Position numbers and translations under genes: made by a program
From: Helicobacter labacensis
GTDB taxonomy: Bacteria; Campylobacterota; Campylobacteria; Campylobacterales; Helicobacteraceae
Direction: 5' to 3'
DNA length: 64,000 nt
NCBI RefSeq assembly: GCF_003660285.1
Contig: NZ_QXQQ01000006.1
Coordinates: 1-64,000, forward strand
Shown here: positions 30,002 through 38,125 of the stretch, piece by piece
Numbering within the stretch: position 1 is the first letter of the stretch
Layout of the letters: each line of letters opens with the position of its first letter
The notes under the pieces: generated by a model
Told to the model about the DNA's origin: nothing
Database searches by the model: none
The model's input: only the letters and a program-made list of their open reading frames with translations

Positions 30002-30772
30002 TTACCCTTGTGCGTTTTTGAGCGCTACAATGCAAGACACGCTCTTACATAGGTAGTGCTTTTTCTCCACCACCTCCAAGCCCACCGCATTGAGCTCGTC
30101 TTCTAATTCGTCCACACTAATAAAACCCTCAATAGAAGCGGGCAAATAGGCATAAGCCTTGTAGTTGCGGCTAAGTAACATGCCAAAGATGGGCAAAATC
30201 TTAGCCGTGTAAAAATGCGCCAAAGTGCCTAAAATCCCGCGTTGATCGCAACGCATAAACTCTAGCACTAGCAACACTCCGTCCTTTTTAAGTGTGCGGC
30301 TAAATTCGCTCAGGGCTTGTTGCCTCTCTAGAACATTGCGTAAACCATAGGCGATAGCAATTAAATCCAAACTTTGGTTAGGCAATATGGAGAGATCCTT
30401 AGCCTGCAAGCACTCTAAAGAAATACAGGGGTGATCTTTAGCGCGCGTGGCGATCTTAGCTTGGGCGAGGTGCAACATCTCTTTAGAAGGATCGATCCCA
30501 TAAATATGCGCCACACTTCCCCCAGACATCTCCAGCGCGCTTAAAATGTGCAAGAGCATGTCAGCTGTGCCACAAGCCACATCGGCTACGCGCAAACCGC
30601 GCAAATTCCCCCTAAAGGCGTAGACCCAGTGCAAAGCGCGCGCGATCGAATCCTTGCGCCATCTCTCATCTTGTTTGAAACTCAATAGGCGATTCGTGCT
30701 GTCATAAGTGGGCGCAATGGCATCAAACATGCCAATGATCTGATCTTGTTTGTGCTCGCGCCCTGAGCTCAA
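30002..30772 (-). CDS. ubiE: Demethylmenaquinone methyltransferase
   Basis: 256 residues from a TTG at 30772 that overlaps the hemJ stop (TTGA) and has GGGGAAA upstream; an ATG at 30838 would overlap hemJ by 70 bases. Class I SAM methyltransferase: FDAIAPTYDSTNRLLSF, VADVACGTADM, GIDPSKEML and AYGLRNVLERQQAL are UbiE/MenG signatures. It performs the last step of menaquinone synthesis, the quinone of Helicobacter respiration. Equivalent to HP1483. Confidence 0.93.
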   Translation of the reverse strand: MSSGREHKQDQIIGMFDAIAPTYDSTNRLLSFKQDERWRKDSIARALHWVYAFRGNLRGLRVADVACGTADMLLHILSALEMSGGSVAHIYGIDPSKEMLHLAQAKIATRAKDHPCISLECLQAKDLSILPNQSLDLIAIAYGLRNVLERQQALSEFSRTLKKDGVLLVLEFMRCDQRGILGTLAHFYTAKILPIFGMLLSRNYKAYAYLPASIEGFISVDELEDELNAVGLEVVEKKHYLCKSVSCIVALKNAQG

Positions 30773-31206
30773 AAGAATTTCCCCACCACGCAAAAGACGA
30801 TCACGATCATGCAGATTGTGGGCACTTCGTTGATCCACCTAAAGAAAGACGGGCTTTTATACGCGCTATCGTGGCGCAATGCGCGCATGAACTTTTTGCA
30901 CATGAAGTGGTAGTGCAATAAGATCAGCACGCAGAGCAATTTCAAGTGCAACCACCCATGGTGGAAGACTTCTGTGCCTAAGATATAGAGCAAGAGCACT
31001 CCGCTGAGCACAGAGAGCACCATAGCAGGCATGGCGATGTAGCCATAGAGTTTGTCCTCTTGCACCTGCACGATGCGCACAAACTCCTGTTTGTCTATGT
31101 TTTCACGGTGGTAGACTAACAAGCGAGGCAGATACAACAACGCCGCCATCCAAGAGATGATCGAAATCACATGCACGATCTTAAGCCACACATATAAATT
31201 ATCCAC
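30769..31206 (-). CDS. hemJ: Protoporphyrinogen IX oxidase, HemJ type
   Basis: 145 residues with four transmembrane helices. The N-terminus LYVWLKIVHVISIISWMAALLYLPRL is the HemJ signature, with His12 likely binding haem, and LHLKLLCVLILLHYHFM matches the third helix. It oxidises protoporphyrinogen IX in haem synthesis, needed for the many c- and b-type cytochromes encoded here. Overlaps the YigZ gene by 8 bases. Position matches HP1484. Confidence 0.9.
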   Translation of the reverse strand: MDNLYVWLKIVHVISIISWMAALLYLPRLLVYHRENIDKQEFVRIVQVQEDKLYGYIAMPAMVLSVLSGVLLLYILGTEVFHHGWLHLKLLCVLILLHYHFMCKKFMRALRHDSAYKSPSFFRWINEVPTICMIVIVFCVVGKFF

Positions 31207-31753
31207 ACACTTCTCCTAAAATATTCAAGGCTTGCGCGCCTTTTAAGCGCACCCACACGCCCTCTAATTCCAAACCCTGTTTTTCTAAGACCACGCCACA
31301 CTTTTTAGCCCGCGCGCTCAGGGTGTCTAGCTTGGCATAGGGCACAAAGCGCAATAGGGGTTCTTCAAAAACCTCTAGGGCGTTTGTGGCGTGCATTTCT
31401 TGGATACAAAGTTGCACACTGGTCGCATAGGCTTTCATCAACCCCCCCACCCCCAAGAGCACCCCCCCAAAGTAGCGCACCACGATCACCGCGCTTTGGC
31501 ATAAATCTTCATGGCGCAAGATGTCCAAAAGCGCGCGCGCGCTGTTTTTGGGTTCTTTGCCCTCATGCAAGGCTTCTTGGACTTGCCCTTTTTGCACACG
31601 GCGGTAGGCATACAAGATATGGCGCGCCTTGTGGTGTTCTTGCTGGATTTGGGCTAGAGTGTTTTCAAAGCGCGCGCTAGGCATTAAAAAGCCCAAGAAT
31701 AGTGAACCCTTAACTTTGTGCTTGGATTGTATAGAGGTGTTGAGCGTATACAT
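31199..31753 (-). CDS. YigZ/IMPACT-family protein
   Basis: 184 residues. The UPF0029/IMPACT pattern is clear: KHKVKGSLFLGFLMPSARFENTLAQI, HHKARHILYAYR and SAVIVVRYFGGVLLGVGGLMKAY (the conserved RYFGG.LLG.GGL motif). IMPACT proteins bind RNA or ribosomes and modulate translation; the bacterial role is unclear. A (GC)n run lies around 31531-31542. It follows the META lipoprotein after 4 bases. Confidence 0.9.
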   Translation of the reverse strand: MYTLNTSIQSKHKVKGSLFLGFLMPSARFENTLAQIQQEHHKARHILYAYRRVQKGQVQEALHEGKEPKNSARALLDILRHEDLCQSAVIVVRYFGGVLLGVGGLMKAYATSVQLCIQEMHATNALEVFEEPLLRFVPYAKLDTLSARAKKCGVVLEKQGLELEGVWVRLKGAQALNILGEVCG

Positions 31754-31757
31754 GGCT

Positions 31758-32426
31758 TCAATGTTGCAAGTAGATTTGCATTTTTTGGTTATCTAGCACC
31801 AAAGTCTTTTTATCGCGCGTGATGGTAAAAAGCCCTTGTAAATGCCCATAAAAGGCTAATTCAAAAGCCATTAATTTCTCATTCTTGCACACCCGGCGCG
31901 AAATGCCCTTGTCTTCAATGTGGAGATGATCGTCATCGCGAAACGCGTAACTGATGAAATACTTATTGCAATAAGCCGTCCCATAGGCGCGTAATTGTTT
32001 TTGATCGAATTCCACACGCCCTATGGGGCTACTGGCGATCGCGTTGGCGTATTTGGGGTCTTGGGCGTTTTGGCGGTTGCGCGCGATGTCCTCTTGGAGG
32101 CGTTGGATGTCGCTTTTAATCAAGGAAGTATCGGGGGGCAAGCCCTGCGCGTTGAGATTTTTGATCTTGGTTTCTAGTTGCGCTTTGAGTAAATCCAATT
32201 TGTCCTTAGGGGCGGGGGGTTGGGGGTTGATCGCCTCTAAAATGAGATCGGCGGTGTTAAAGCTCTGTCCGTCCATCACCACGCGCACAATGCGGTAGGA
32301 GTTATAGGCAAAATCCTTGCTAAAAAAACGCACCAAAAAACACCCACTCAAAAATAAGGCGATCAGGCACAAGCCCAAGCCCCAGCGCGCGCCCTTACCC
32401 ATAACTCCAAAAACACTTCCTCGCAC
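31758..32426 (-). CDS. Lipoprotein with C-terminal META (HslJ-like) domain
   Basis: 222 residues from GTG 32426, which has AAGGGG five bases upstream. A lipoprotein signal ends in LFLSGC (Cys29 lipid site). The central part has a coiled coil (about 75-120) and the C-terminal 85 residues resemble META/DUF306: YGTAYCNKYFISYAFRDD, a Cys in RRVCKNEKLMAFELAFYGHL, then a KKTLVLDNQKMQIYL ending. META proteins such as HslJ sit in the outer membrane and are linked to stress resistance. Function here unproved. Confidence 0.72.
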   Translation of the reverse strand: MRGSVFGVMGKGARWGLGLCLIALFLSGCFLVRFFSKDFAYNSYRIVRVVMDGQSFNTADLILEAINPQPPAPKDKLDLLKAQLETKIKNLNAQGLPPDTSLIKSDIQRLQEDIARNRQNAQDPKYANAIASSPIGRVEFDQKQLRAYGTAYCNKYFISYAFRDDDHLHIEDKGISRRVCKNEKLMAFELAFYGHLQGLFTITRDKKTLVLDNQKMQIYLQH

Positions 32427-32449
32427 TCCAGCCCCTTACGCGTTAAAGC

Positions 32450-33298
32450 CTAATTATAGCATAAGCCCGCGCGCATATGTTGCACGAAAATACGCAAACG
32501 CGCTAGCATGGTTTCCACATCGTCTAAATGCGCTTGCAGGATTTGCACCAACGCCGAACCCACGATCACCCCTTGCGCGCCCATTTGCAGGGCTACTTGG
32601 GCATGTTCAGGTTTAGAAATACCAAAACCTAGCAAACAAGGGGTGTTACCATGCGTGCGCAACTGGGCAATGACCTCTTTTGCCCCTCTTTGCAAACACT
32701 CCTGGGTCCCTGTAACCCCCGCGCGGGCTAGCACATAAATATAGGCGTGGCTGAGTCTAGCAATTTGCTCTAAGTGGGTAGGAGAAGTGTGGGGGGCAGC
32801 GATGAAAATAGGGGCGATGCGGTGTTTTTGCGCGCTTTGCAAAAAGGGCGCGCTCTCAAATAGGGGCACATCGGCTACCAGCACACTATCCACCCCGTTT
32901 TCCAAACAGGCACGATAAAAATCCTCAATGCCAAAGCGGTGCACCAAATTCGCATACACCAATAAACCAATGGGGATGTGGGCGTTATAGGCGCGGATTT
33001 TTGCTAGCCATGCAAAGTTGGCGCGCATGCTCACCCCAGCGCGCAACGCGCGCACATGGCTAGCTTGAATCGCCGCCCCATCGGCTATTGGATCCGAGAA
33101 AGCAAACCCCAATTCGAGCGCATCCACCTCCAAATCTATTAGGGTTTTCACCACGCTAAAACTCACCTCATAGCAGGGATCGCCCAACATCACAAAGGGC
33201 ACAAACACCCCGGGTTTTTCAAGTGCTTTTTTGTATCTCATGGGGGCTACATCGGCACACAAGTTAAACGCTAAAAGCCTTAAGCTTAACTTGTGCAT
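32450..33298 (-). CDS. trpA: Tryptophan synthase alpha chain
   Basis: 282 residues from ATG 33298 (AGGGG three bases upstream); the family-typical start at ATG 33241 (MRYKKALEK, 263 residues) has no clear ribosome site. TIM barrel with catalytic Glu in DALELGFAFSDP and Asp in SDPIADG, and the phosphate loop LLGFGISKPEH. It cleaves indole-3-glycerol phosphate and passes indole to TrpB. No other trp gene is in the window: upstream is divergent lpxK, downstream the META lipoprotein. Confidence 0.93.
   Translation of the reverse strand: MHKLSLRLLAFNLCADVAPMRYKKALEKPGVFVPFVMLGDPCYEVSFSVVKTLIDLEVDALELGFAFSDPIADGAAIQASHVRALRAGVSMRANFAWLAKIRAYNAHIPIGLLVYANLVHRFGIEDFYRACLENGVDSVLVADVPLFESAPFLQSAQKHRIAPIFIAAPHTSPTHLEQIARLSHAYIYVLARAGVTGTQECLQRGAKEVIAQLRTHGNTPCLLGFGISKPEHAQVALQMGAQGVIVGSALVQILQAHLDDVETMLARLRIFVQHMRAGLCYN
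32453..32458 (-). promoter_or_regulatory. -10 box of the META lipoprotein gene, inside trpA
   Basis: TATAAT on the minus strand formed by the last two sense codons of trpA, 26 bases before the GTG. It may also start the long hemJ-comFC run downstream. Confidence 0.55.
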
Positions 33299-33301
33299 AA
33301 T
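33296..33301 (+). promoter_or_regulatory. -10 box of lpxK
   Basis: CATAAT with an upstream TGTG on the plus strand, 18 bases before the lpxK ATG, giving a short leader. It overlaps the 5' end of trpA on the other strand. Confidence 0.45.
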
Positions 33302-33319
33302 CCCCTAAAAAGCAATAAA

Positions 33320-34222
33320 ATGACTTGGATTGAGAACTATTTTTATGCGCCCAGCCTCCCCCAAAAGATTTTAGCCTACACACTCTACCCCTTTAGCCTT
33401 GTCTATGGGGGTGTGGCTACGATCAAACGCGCCCTAGCCCCCTATGAAGACTTGGGCTTGCCCATTATTAGCGTGGGGAATTTGGTGGTGGGGGGGAGTG
33501 GCAAAACCCCCTTTATTTTAGAGATCGCCAAAGCCCTAGAACCCTTGCATGTGGGGGTGGTGAGTCGGGGTTATAAGCGCGCTTCTAGGGGTTTGGTGGT
33601 GGTGAGCCAGCGCGCTCAAGTGCTAGTACCCCAAGAGTGTGCGGGCGATGAAGCCTATCTTTATGCGCTAAATTTGAAGGCGAGTGTCATTGTGAGCGCG
33701 GATCGCAAAGCTGGGGTGCTAAAAGCCAAAGCCTTAGGGGCGCAGGTGGTGTTGCTAGATGATGGGTTTCGCTTTAATTTTAAGAAACTCAATATCGTGT
33801 TACAACCCGCGCGCGCGCCTTACTTTAACTTTGTGTTGCCCAGCGGGGCGTTTCGCGAATTTCCCCGCAATTACAGCCAAGCGGATATGCTCTTGCAAGA
33901 AGGGCGCGATTACACGCGCCAAGTTTGGGTGCGCGATCCTACACCCAGAATGATCTTAGTGAGCGCAATTGCTAACCCCAGTCGTTTAGACCCCTTTTTG
34001 CCCGCGCAAGTGGTGCACAAACTCTACTTTAGAGATCATGCCCGTTTTGATCTGCGCGTTTTAGAACAAGCCTACCAAGCCCACCAAGCCACTTCTTTAT
34101 TGGTTACCACTAAAGACGCGGTGAAACTTAGAGACTGCCCCCTGCCTTTGAGTGTGCTAGAACTCAGCCTAGAGATCGCGCCCGCTTATAAGCAAGCCAT
34201 CTTAGATTACGCGCAAGTCTAG
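33320..34222 (+). CDS. lpxK: Tetraacyldisaccharide 4'-kinase
   Basis: 300 residues from ATG 33320 (MTWIENYFYAPSLPQK). Inner-membrane kinase that phosphorylates the lipid A precursor. An N-terminal hydrophobic helix (about 15-33) is followed by a P-loop VGNLVVGGSGKTPFILE, SRGYKRASRG, GDEAYL, and LLDDGFRFNF. It overlaps the polysaccharide lyase gene tail to tail by CTAG. Confidence 0.95.
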   Translation: MTWIENYFYAPSLPQKILAYTLYPFSLVYGGVATIKRALAPYEDLGLPIISVGNLVVGGSGKTPFILEIAKALEPLHVGVVSRGYKRASRGLVVVSQRAQVLVPQECAGDEAYLYALNLKASVIVSADRKAGVLKAKALGAQVVLLDDGFRFNFKKLNIVLQPARAPYFNFVLPSGAFREFPRNYSQADMLLQEGRDYTRQVWVRDPTPRMILVSAIANPSRLDPFLPAQVVHKLYFRDHARFDLRVLEQAYQAHQATSLLVTTKDAVKLRDCPLPLSVLELSLEIAPAYKQAILDYAQV

Positions 34223-36441
34223 AGCTTTAGCAAATCCAACACCAAAGAAGCTCCTAAGGCGGGGGGTTGCAAGCTTAGTAATGTGCGATCGCCCTTGTGG
34301 GCAACTTGGACGCTTGGGCTGGGCTGGGCTAGGGCGTATTTGCCATCAATGATAATGGTGGTAGGTTGGGCGCGCTGGCTAGGATCGGCGACACTGAGTT
34401 GTAAGCCCTTGGGAGTGGTGATCTCTAAAAGAGAAAGCGCGTCTGTCAAATAGAGATTGGCGATTTTGAGCCCCCCGTGCTGGTATTTATTGACGGCTAA
34501 GAGGTGTTTAGACTTGACGCGCACGGCATGGTATGAATCCTTTTGGGCTAAGATCACTATGTCGTCAATGGGGTAGGTTTCCACCTGCGCTTTAGAAAAG
34601 TTGGGGAGCACCAAATAGGCGTAAGTGGCTTGGGGGGTGGTGTGCGTGATGAGGGCTTGCAAAAAGGGCGCGCGCAACACAAGGGGGGATTTGCCCCCAA
34701 TTTGGGCGTAACTCCCACTTCTTAGCACTTCTTGAACGGACACGCGTAAGTCTTGCATGAGAATATAGCCGATGTTAAAACGCTTGGTGGGGTTGGTGAA
34801 GTTGAAAAAATCCCCTCTTTTGGACAGAGTGGCTAAAGCACTAAGGGGTTTACCATTGGCTTCAACGCTAATATGGTCTGTGGGGTTGATCTTTCTATTG
34901 TCTATGGTGGTGATGGCTTGCTTGGGGCTATGCACATTGCCTAGGGCTAATAGCGCCCCATCTAGGAACAAGTAGGATTTTTTGGCGCGCAAATCCCCTG
35001 AGCGAAAATCCATCCCCACAAAGCCATAGTGTCCATTAGACACGCCCCCCACCCAAGTTTGGCTACTTAATTTCCCCTTACTAGGGGGTTCTTGGGTGGT
35101 GTTCTCAGTGGTTCCGGGCAATTTAAAGGGATCCACAAGGGGCCAATAATCTATAAACGCCCTAGCATCTCTGCCATAAATATAAGTCATCCCATCGCTG
35201 GTGTCAAACCCCTTGAGATTTTCTCCGTTCATTCTCTCGTAGTTCAAAATCCGCTTGGAGTGCATGGCTAGCACAATATTACCCCCCACCACGCGATCCA
35301 TCGCCCCAAAAATACGCACAGAATCTAGGCGCAAGGGAGCCAGATCGCTCTTGGCGATTTGTTCTAGGGCTTGCTTTATGAAGGTGTGCTTGATGGTGGG
35401 GTGGAATTTCAAATTGTCCTTGATGAGTTGTTGGAGGGGGATTTTATAGGGGGGCGGTGCGTGCTGGGCTAAGATCGCCAAAGCAAAGATGAGACTCGAG
35501 GCGCGGCTAAAGTCATCTTCGCGATCACGGCTGATCGATCGCCCACATATTGAAGCGTTCAACCCCCCTTGGATCAAAAAATACGGGTAGGATTTGAGCA
35601 CACTCGCATACAAACTAGGGCTAATCAAGTCTGCTTGCATAAAGCGCGTGTGATCTAACACCCACATGAACAGGGCTAAACCCCTCAGCAACACCAGCCC
35701 ATAAGACCCATTAGAGGGGACATGTTGGTGCTGGATAAACGATCCGTCCGCATAAAAGCCATCGCCATGATCTACGATTTGGGACACCGGGCGCAGGGCA
35801 TCAAGGGCTTGTTGGATTTGGGCAGTGTCATTTTCAAGCGCGCCCCTTATCAAGCTGATGAACGCGCTATCCACCCGGTTAGCCCCCTGACTTAGTCTTG
35901 GCTTGGGGTTGCTACTCACACGCGCCCCTGCGCTTAAGCCTGAATAGCGCGCATCGGGTTGGTAGTATGTTTGGGCACTCAAGAGTTTAGCGCGCAAGGC
36001 TGTGGGGATAAAAGTCGCCCCCAGCACCAAGATCTCATTGAGAAGTTTGGGAATCCCAATTTCATAATGCCACCAATTACCTCTTTCAAGCCCCCCCACG
36101 ACATAGTAACGCGCAACCACCTCTAGGGCTTGCACGATTTGTAGTTGGAGTGTTGGGCTGTGGTAATAGGGATTCTTAGGGGTTTGTTCTAATTTGAGCA
36201 AATCTTCAATGCCTGCTAGTGTGGCTTGTAATGGCTTGCCTGAGCTTAGATCAAGATAGGAGCTAAAGACATGACTAGAGGACAAGTCCCACTGCTCTAA
36301 AGCCCTGCGCCCCCTTTTGAGATAAAGAGCGCTTTGGCTAGGCTCTAGCAAATAACGCTTAAAATTTTCTTGTAGGTGTTGCAAAGAGGTGTCCGCCTCC
36401 AACACCATAGCAATAAGACAGATCAACACCAAATGCGCCAT
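34219..36441 (-). CDS. Secreted polysaccharide lyase family 8 (hyaluronate/chondroitin/xanthan lyase-like)
   Basis: 740 residues with a Sec-type hydrophobic N-terminus (about 1-15, possible cut near LEA/DTS). The alpha/alpha-toroid catalytic domain shows family landmarks: NWWHYEIGIPKLLNEILVL (122-140), Asn188 in GANRVD, the block DGFYADGSFIQH with His238, Tyr247 in SNGSYG, and Arg301/Arg305 in GRSISR. A later ENLKGFDTSDGMTYIY segment and a long beta-rich C-terminus also fit PL8. Such enzymes cleave uronic-acid polysaccharides by beta-elimination. AAAGG precedes the ATG. Host glycosaminoglycans are a plausible but unproven substrate. Confidence 0.85.
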   Translation of the reverse strand: MAHLVLICLIAMVLEADTSLQHLQENFKRYLLEPSQSALYLKRGRRALEQWDLSSSHVFSSYLDLSSGKPLQATLAGIEDLLKLEQTPKNPYYHSPTLQLQIVQALEVVARYYVVGGLERGNWWHYEIGIPKLLNEILVLGATFIPTALRAKLLSAQTYYQPDARYSGLSAGARVSSNPKPRLSQGANRVDSAFISLIRGALENDTAQIQQALDALRPVSQIVDHGDGFYADGSFIQHQHVPSNGSYGLVLLRGLALFMWVLDHTRFMQADLISPSLYASVLKSYPYFLIQGGLNASICGRSISRDREDDFSRASSLIFALAILAQHAPPPYKIPLQQLIKDNLKFHPTIKHTFIKQALEQIAKSDLAPLRLDSVRIFGAMDRVVGGNIVLAMHSKRILNYERMNGENLKGFDTSDGMTYIYGRDARAFIDYWPLVDPFKLPGTTENTTQEPPSKGKLSSQTWVGGVSNGHYGFVGMDFRSGDLRAKKSYLFLDGALLALGNVHSPKQAITTIDNRKINPTDHISVEANGKPLSALATLSKRGDFFNFTNPTKRFNIGYILMQDLRVSVQEVLRSGSYAQIGGKSPLVLRAPFLQALITHTTPQATYAYLVLPNFSKAQVETYPIDDIVILAQKDSYHAVRVKSKHLLAVNKYQHGGLKIANLYLTDALSLLEITTPKGLQLSVADPSQRAQPTTIIIDGKYALAQPSPSVQVAHKGDRTLLSLQPPALGASLVLDLLKL

Positions 36442-36495
36442 AACAACCTTTTAATCTCATTTGGCAAATAAAGCCCAAATTAAGACGATCCTAAA

Positions 36496-36502
36496 GTATA
36501 AT
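36496..36502. promoter_or_regulatory. Overlapping divergent -10 boxes, lyase (-) and unknown gene (+)
   Basis: AGTATAAT gives TATAAT on the plus strand (36497-36502), 29 bases before the ATG at 36532, and TATACT on the minus strand (36496-36501), 54 bases before the lyase ATG. The plus-strand box is the stronger match. Confidence 0.5.
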
Positions 36503-36531
36503 GCTTGGCAAATTTTGATCAAAGGTTTACC

Positions 36532-37320
36532 ATGAATCCTCTGCAGGCGATCCTCCATGACTCCCAAAAGCGTTTGATCTTAGACGCGCGCGCCTACGCG
36601 CATAGAGTGTTAATGCAACACAAACCCTACCCATGGCATGATCCCACGCTCTATAGCAATTACATGAAACAAGTCGCCTCTTTACTAAAGGCGGACGCGT
36701 TGGTGTTGCGTTTTGATAAACTCTTAGAAGAAGAATTGCAAAACAATAGCGCGCTGGTGGCTAAGATGGGGGAGAAAAAGCGTAGCGGATACGCCCTCAA
36801 GGTGTTTTTAGGCGATGAGACATTGCGTGCTATCACAACTTCGCTCATCAACACCGCCACCCAAATTTTGCATGTGCATATCCTAACCCAGCTCCCCTCT
36901 CCACTCACACTTTTACAAATGACAGCTAAGGCTGTGGGGGCTAGCCAAGATTTTGAGGACGAACATATAGAAAACGCGGGGGTGTATTACGCCGATTGGT
37001 TGCGATCTTACAAGGATTCTAAGGTGCGTGGCTTGCTCTTTGATGCGCGCCCCCACGATCTCAACACAAGCTTATACCAACCCATCACCAACACCGCACA
37101 GAATTACGCATGGCTGGTGGGCTTTAGAAAAGAACAATCCCTAGAATTTTTAAGCGAGTCCAAGAGTATCCCGGTTTTAGACAGCGATTTTTGGATCGAT
37201 CAAAGTCAGGGGGGGGCATGCGCGGGGGGGGCGTGTGTGAATCGCGTTTTTTTCACCGAAATCCACCAAGATGCCGTGCCTGAGGTGGTGTTAGAAAAAC
37301 TCACAGAGTTTGTCAGTTAG
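36532..37320 (+). CDS. Unknown 262-residue protein with two poly-G tracts
   Basis: I do not recognise a family. The ATG at 36532 has AAAGG six bases upstream and a TATAAT 29 bases upstream. No signal peptide or membrane helix is evident; the first 115 residues look helical, the rest mixed. Near the C-terminus two G8 runs (37209-37216, 37224-37231) encode the repeated unit GGACAGGAC with two cysteines (about residues 227-235). A slip in either run would replace the last 25-35 residues. It converges on comB8, sharing TTAG at the stops. Confidence 0.8.
   Translation: MNPLQAILHDSQKRLILDARAYAHRVLMQHKPYPWHDPTLYSNYMKQVASLLKADALVLRFDKLLEEELQNNSALVAKMGEKKRSGYALKVFLGDETLRAITTSLINTATQILHVHILTQLPSPLTLLQMTAKAVGASQDFEDEHIENAGVYYADWLRSYKDSKVRGLLFDARPHDLNTSLYQPITNTAQNYAWLVGFRKEQSLEFLSESKSIPVLDSDFWIDQSQGGACAGGACVNRVFFTEIHQDAVPEVVLEKLTEFVS
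37209..37231 (+). repeat. Two G8 homopolymers seven bases apart
   Basis: G8-CATGCGC-G8 within the unknown 262-residue gene. Both are long enough to be slippage-prone in Helicobacter and sit in the last fifth of the reading frame. Confidence 0.9.
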
Positions 37321-38072
37321 TCTTTGAGGTGCGAAATTTCTGTAACACTGTAACGGGTAACCTGAAAGCCGGTTGGGTTTTTGGGCATGGGGGCGTAGTC
37401 AAATTGGGGTTGGGGTAGAAAGGTGTAGCTAAGAGTTACATTGTAGCGTTTCTCATAAAGCAATTTGCCCGCGCGGAAGAGTTTTGCGCTGATCTGGGCG
37501 TTGGCAAGATTAGCCCCCTTAGCCCTTTGTAAAATGGCGACATTGATGACCTTGATGTCGCGTTCCATGTGTGTGTCGGTGTAAATGCTGTTTTTAGAGG
37601 CGACTAAACTCTCAAAGATCGCCCACACCTTGTGATCGCTTTGCAGGCGCACCACCTCGTAGCGTTCTTGATCGTCAATGTGGTTAACGCTCTCGCGATT
37701 GAGGATATAAGTGCCTATGAGCGATCGCACCAACGCCTCATTGCTGGAGATACTCTCATCAGCACGCTGGATAATGGCGTAATGCTTGTCTTGATTGGCG
37801 AAGTCCACAAAATGGTGTTCTGTGCGCTTGAGGGGCAAGAGCACCACCAAGGCGATGGCTAGGGCTAAACTCACCACACTCAACACGCCCACAAGTTTAT
37901 AGGCGATAGCCACGCGTTGGCGTTCCAATCTAAAAACGCTGTTCAAGTCCAGTTTCTGGCTTGCCAAACTCTCCATTTGCCGGCGCATCTCGGTTTCAAA
38001 GGCTTGTTGTTGGCGCGTGAGTCGTTCTAGCAATTCTGCAAACAAGGCTTCTTGTAAGGGGTCTTTATCCAT
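37317..38072 (-). CDS. comB8: ComB8/VirB8-type T4SS inner-membrane protein
   Basis: 251 residues. A cytoplasmic N-terminal helix (about 1-60), one transmembrane helix (about 62-82, VVSLALAIALVVLLPL) and a periplasmic VirB8-like domain with LVRSLIGTYILNRESV and SYTFLPQPQ. VirB8 proteins nucleate the T4SS core; in Helicobacter the ComB set takes up DNA. ATG 38072 is seven bases after TATAAT, so the mRNA is probably leaderless. Downstream comB9/comB10, expected in H. pylori, are absent here. Divergent from comB4. Confidence 0.88.
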   Translation of the reverse strand: MDKDPLQEALFAELLERLTRQQQAFETEMRRQMESLASQKLDLNSVFRLERQRVAIAYKLVGVLSVVSLALAIALVVLLPLKRTEHHFVDFANQDKHYAIIQRADESISSNEALVRSLIGTYILNRESVNHIDDQERYEVVRLQSDHKVWAIFESLVASKNSIYTDTHMERDIKVINVAILQRAKGANLANAQISAKLFRAGKLLYEKRYNVTLSYTFLPQPQFDYAPMPKNPTGFQVTRYSVTEISHLKD

Positions 38073-38079
38073 TGGGACC

Positions 38080-38085
38080 ATTATA
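38080..38085 (-). promoter_or_regulatory. -10 box of comB8
   Basis: TATAAT on the minus strand with seven bases between it and the ATG at 38072, which puts the likely transcription start at or next to the start codon. Confidence 0.55.
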
Positions 38086-38113
38086 GTTAATCCTAACTTA
38101 ACGCAAAGACCAC

Positions 38114-38119
38114 TATAAT
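38114..38119 (+). promoter_or_regulatory. -10 box of comB4
   Basis: TATAAT on the plus strand with six bases between it and the ATG at 38126. No ribosome-binding site fits in between, so a leaderless mRNA is predicted. Confidence 0.6.
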
Positions 38120-38125
38120 AGCCCC

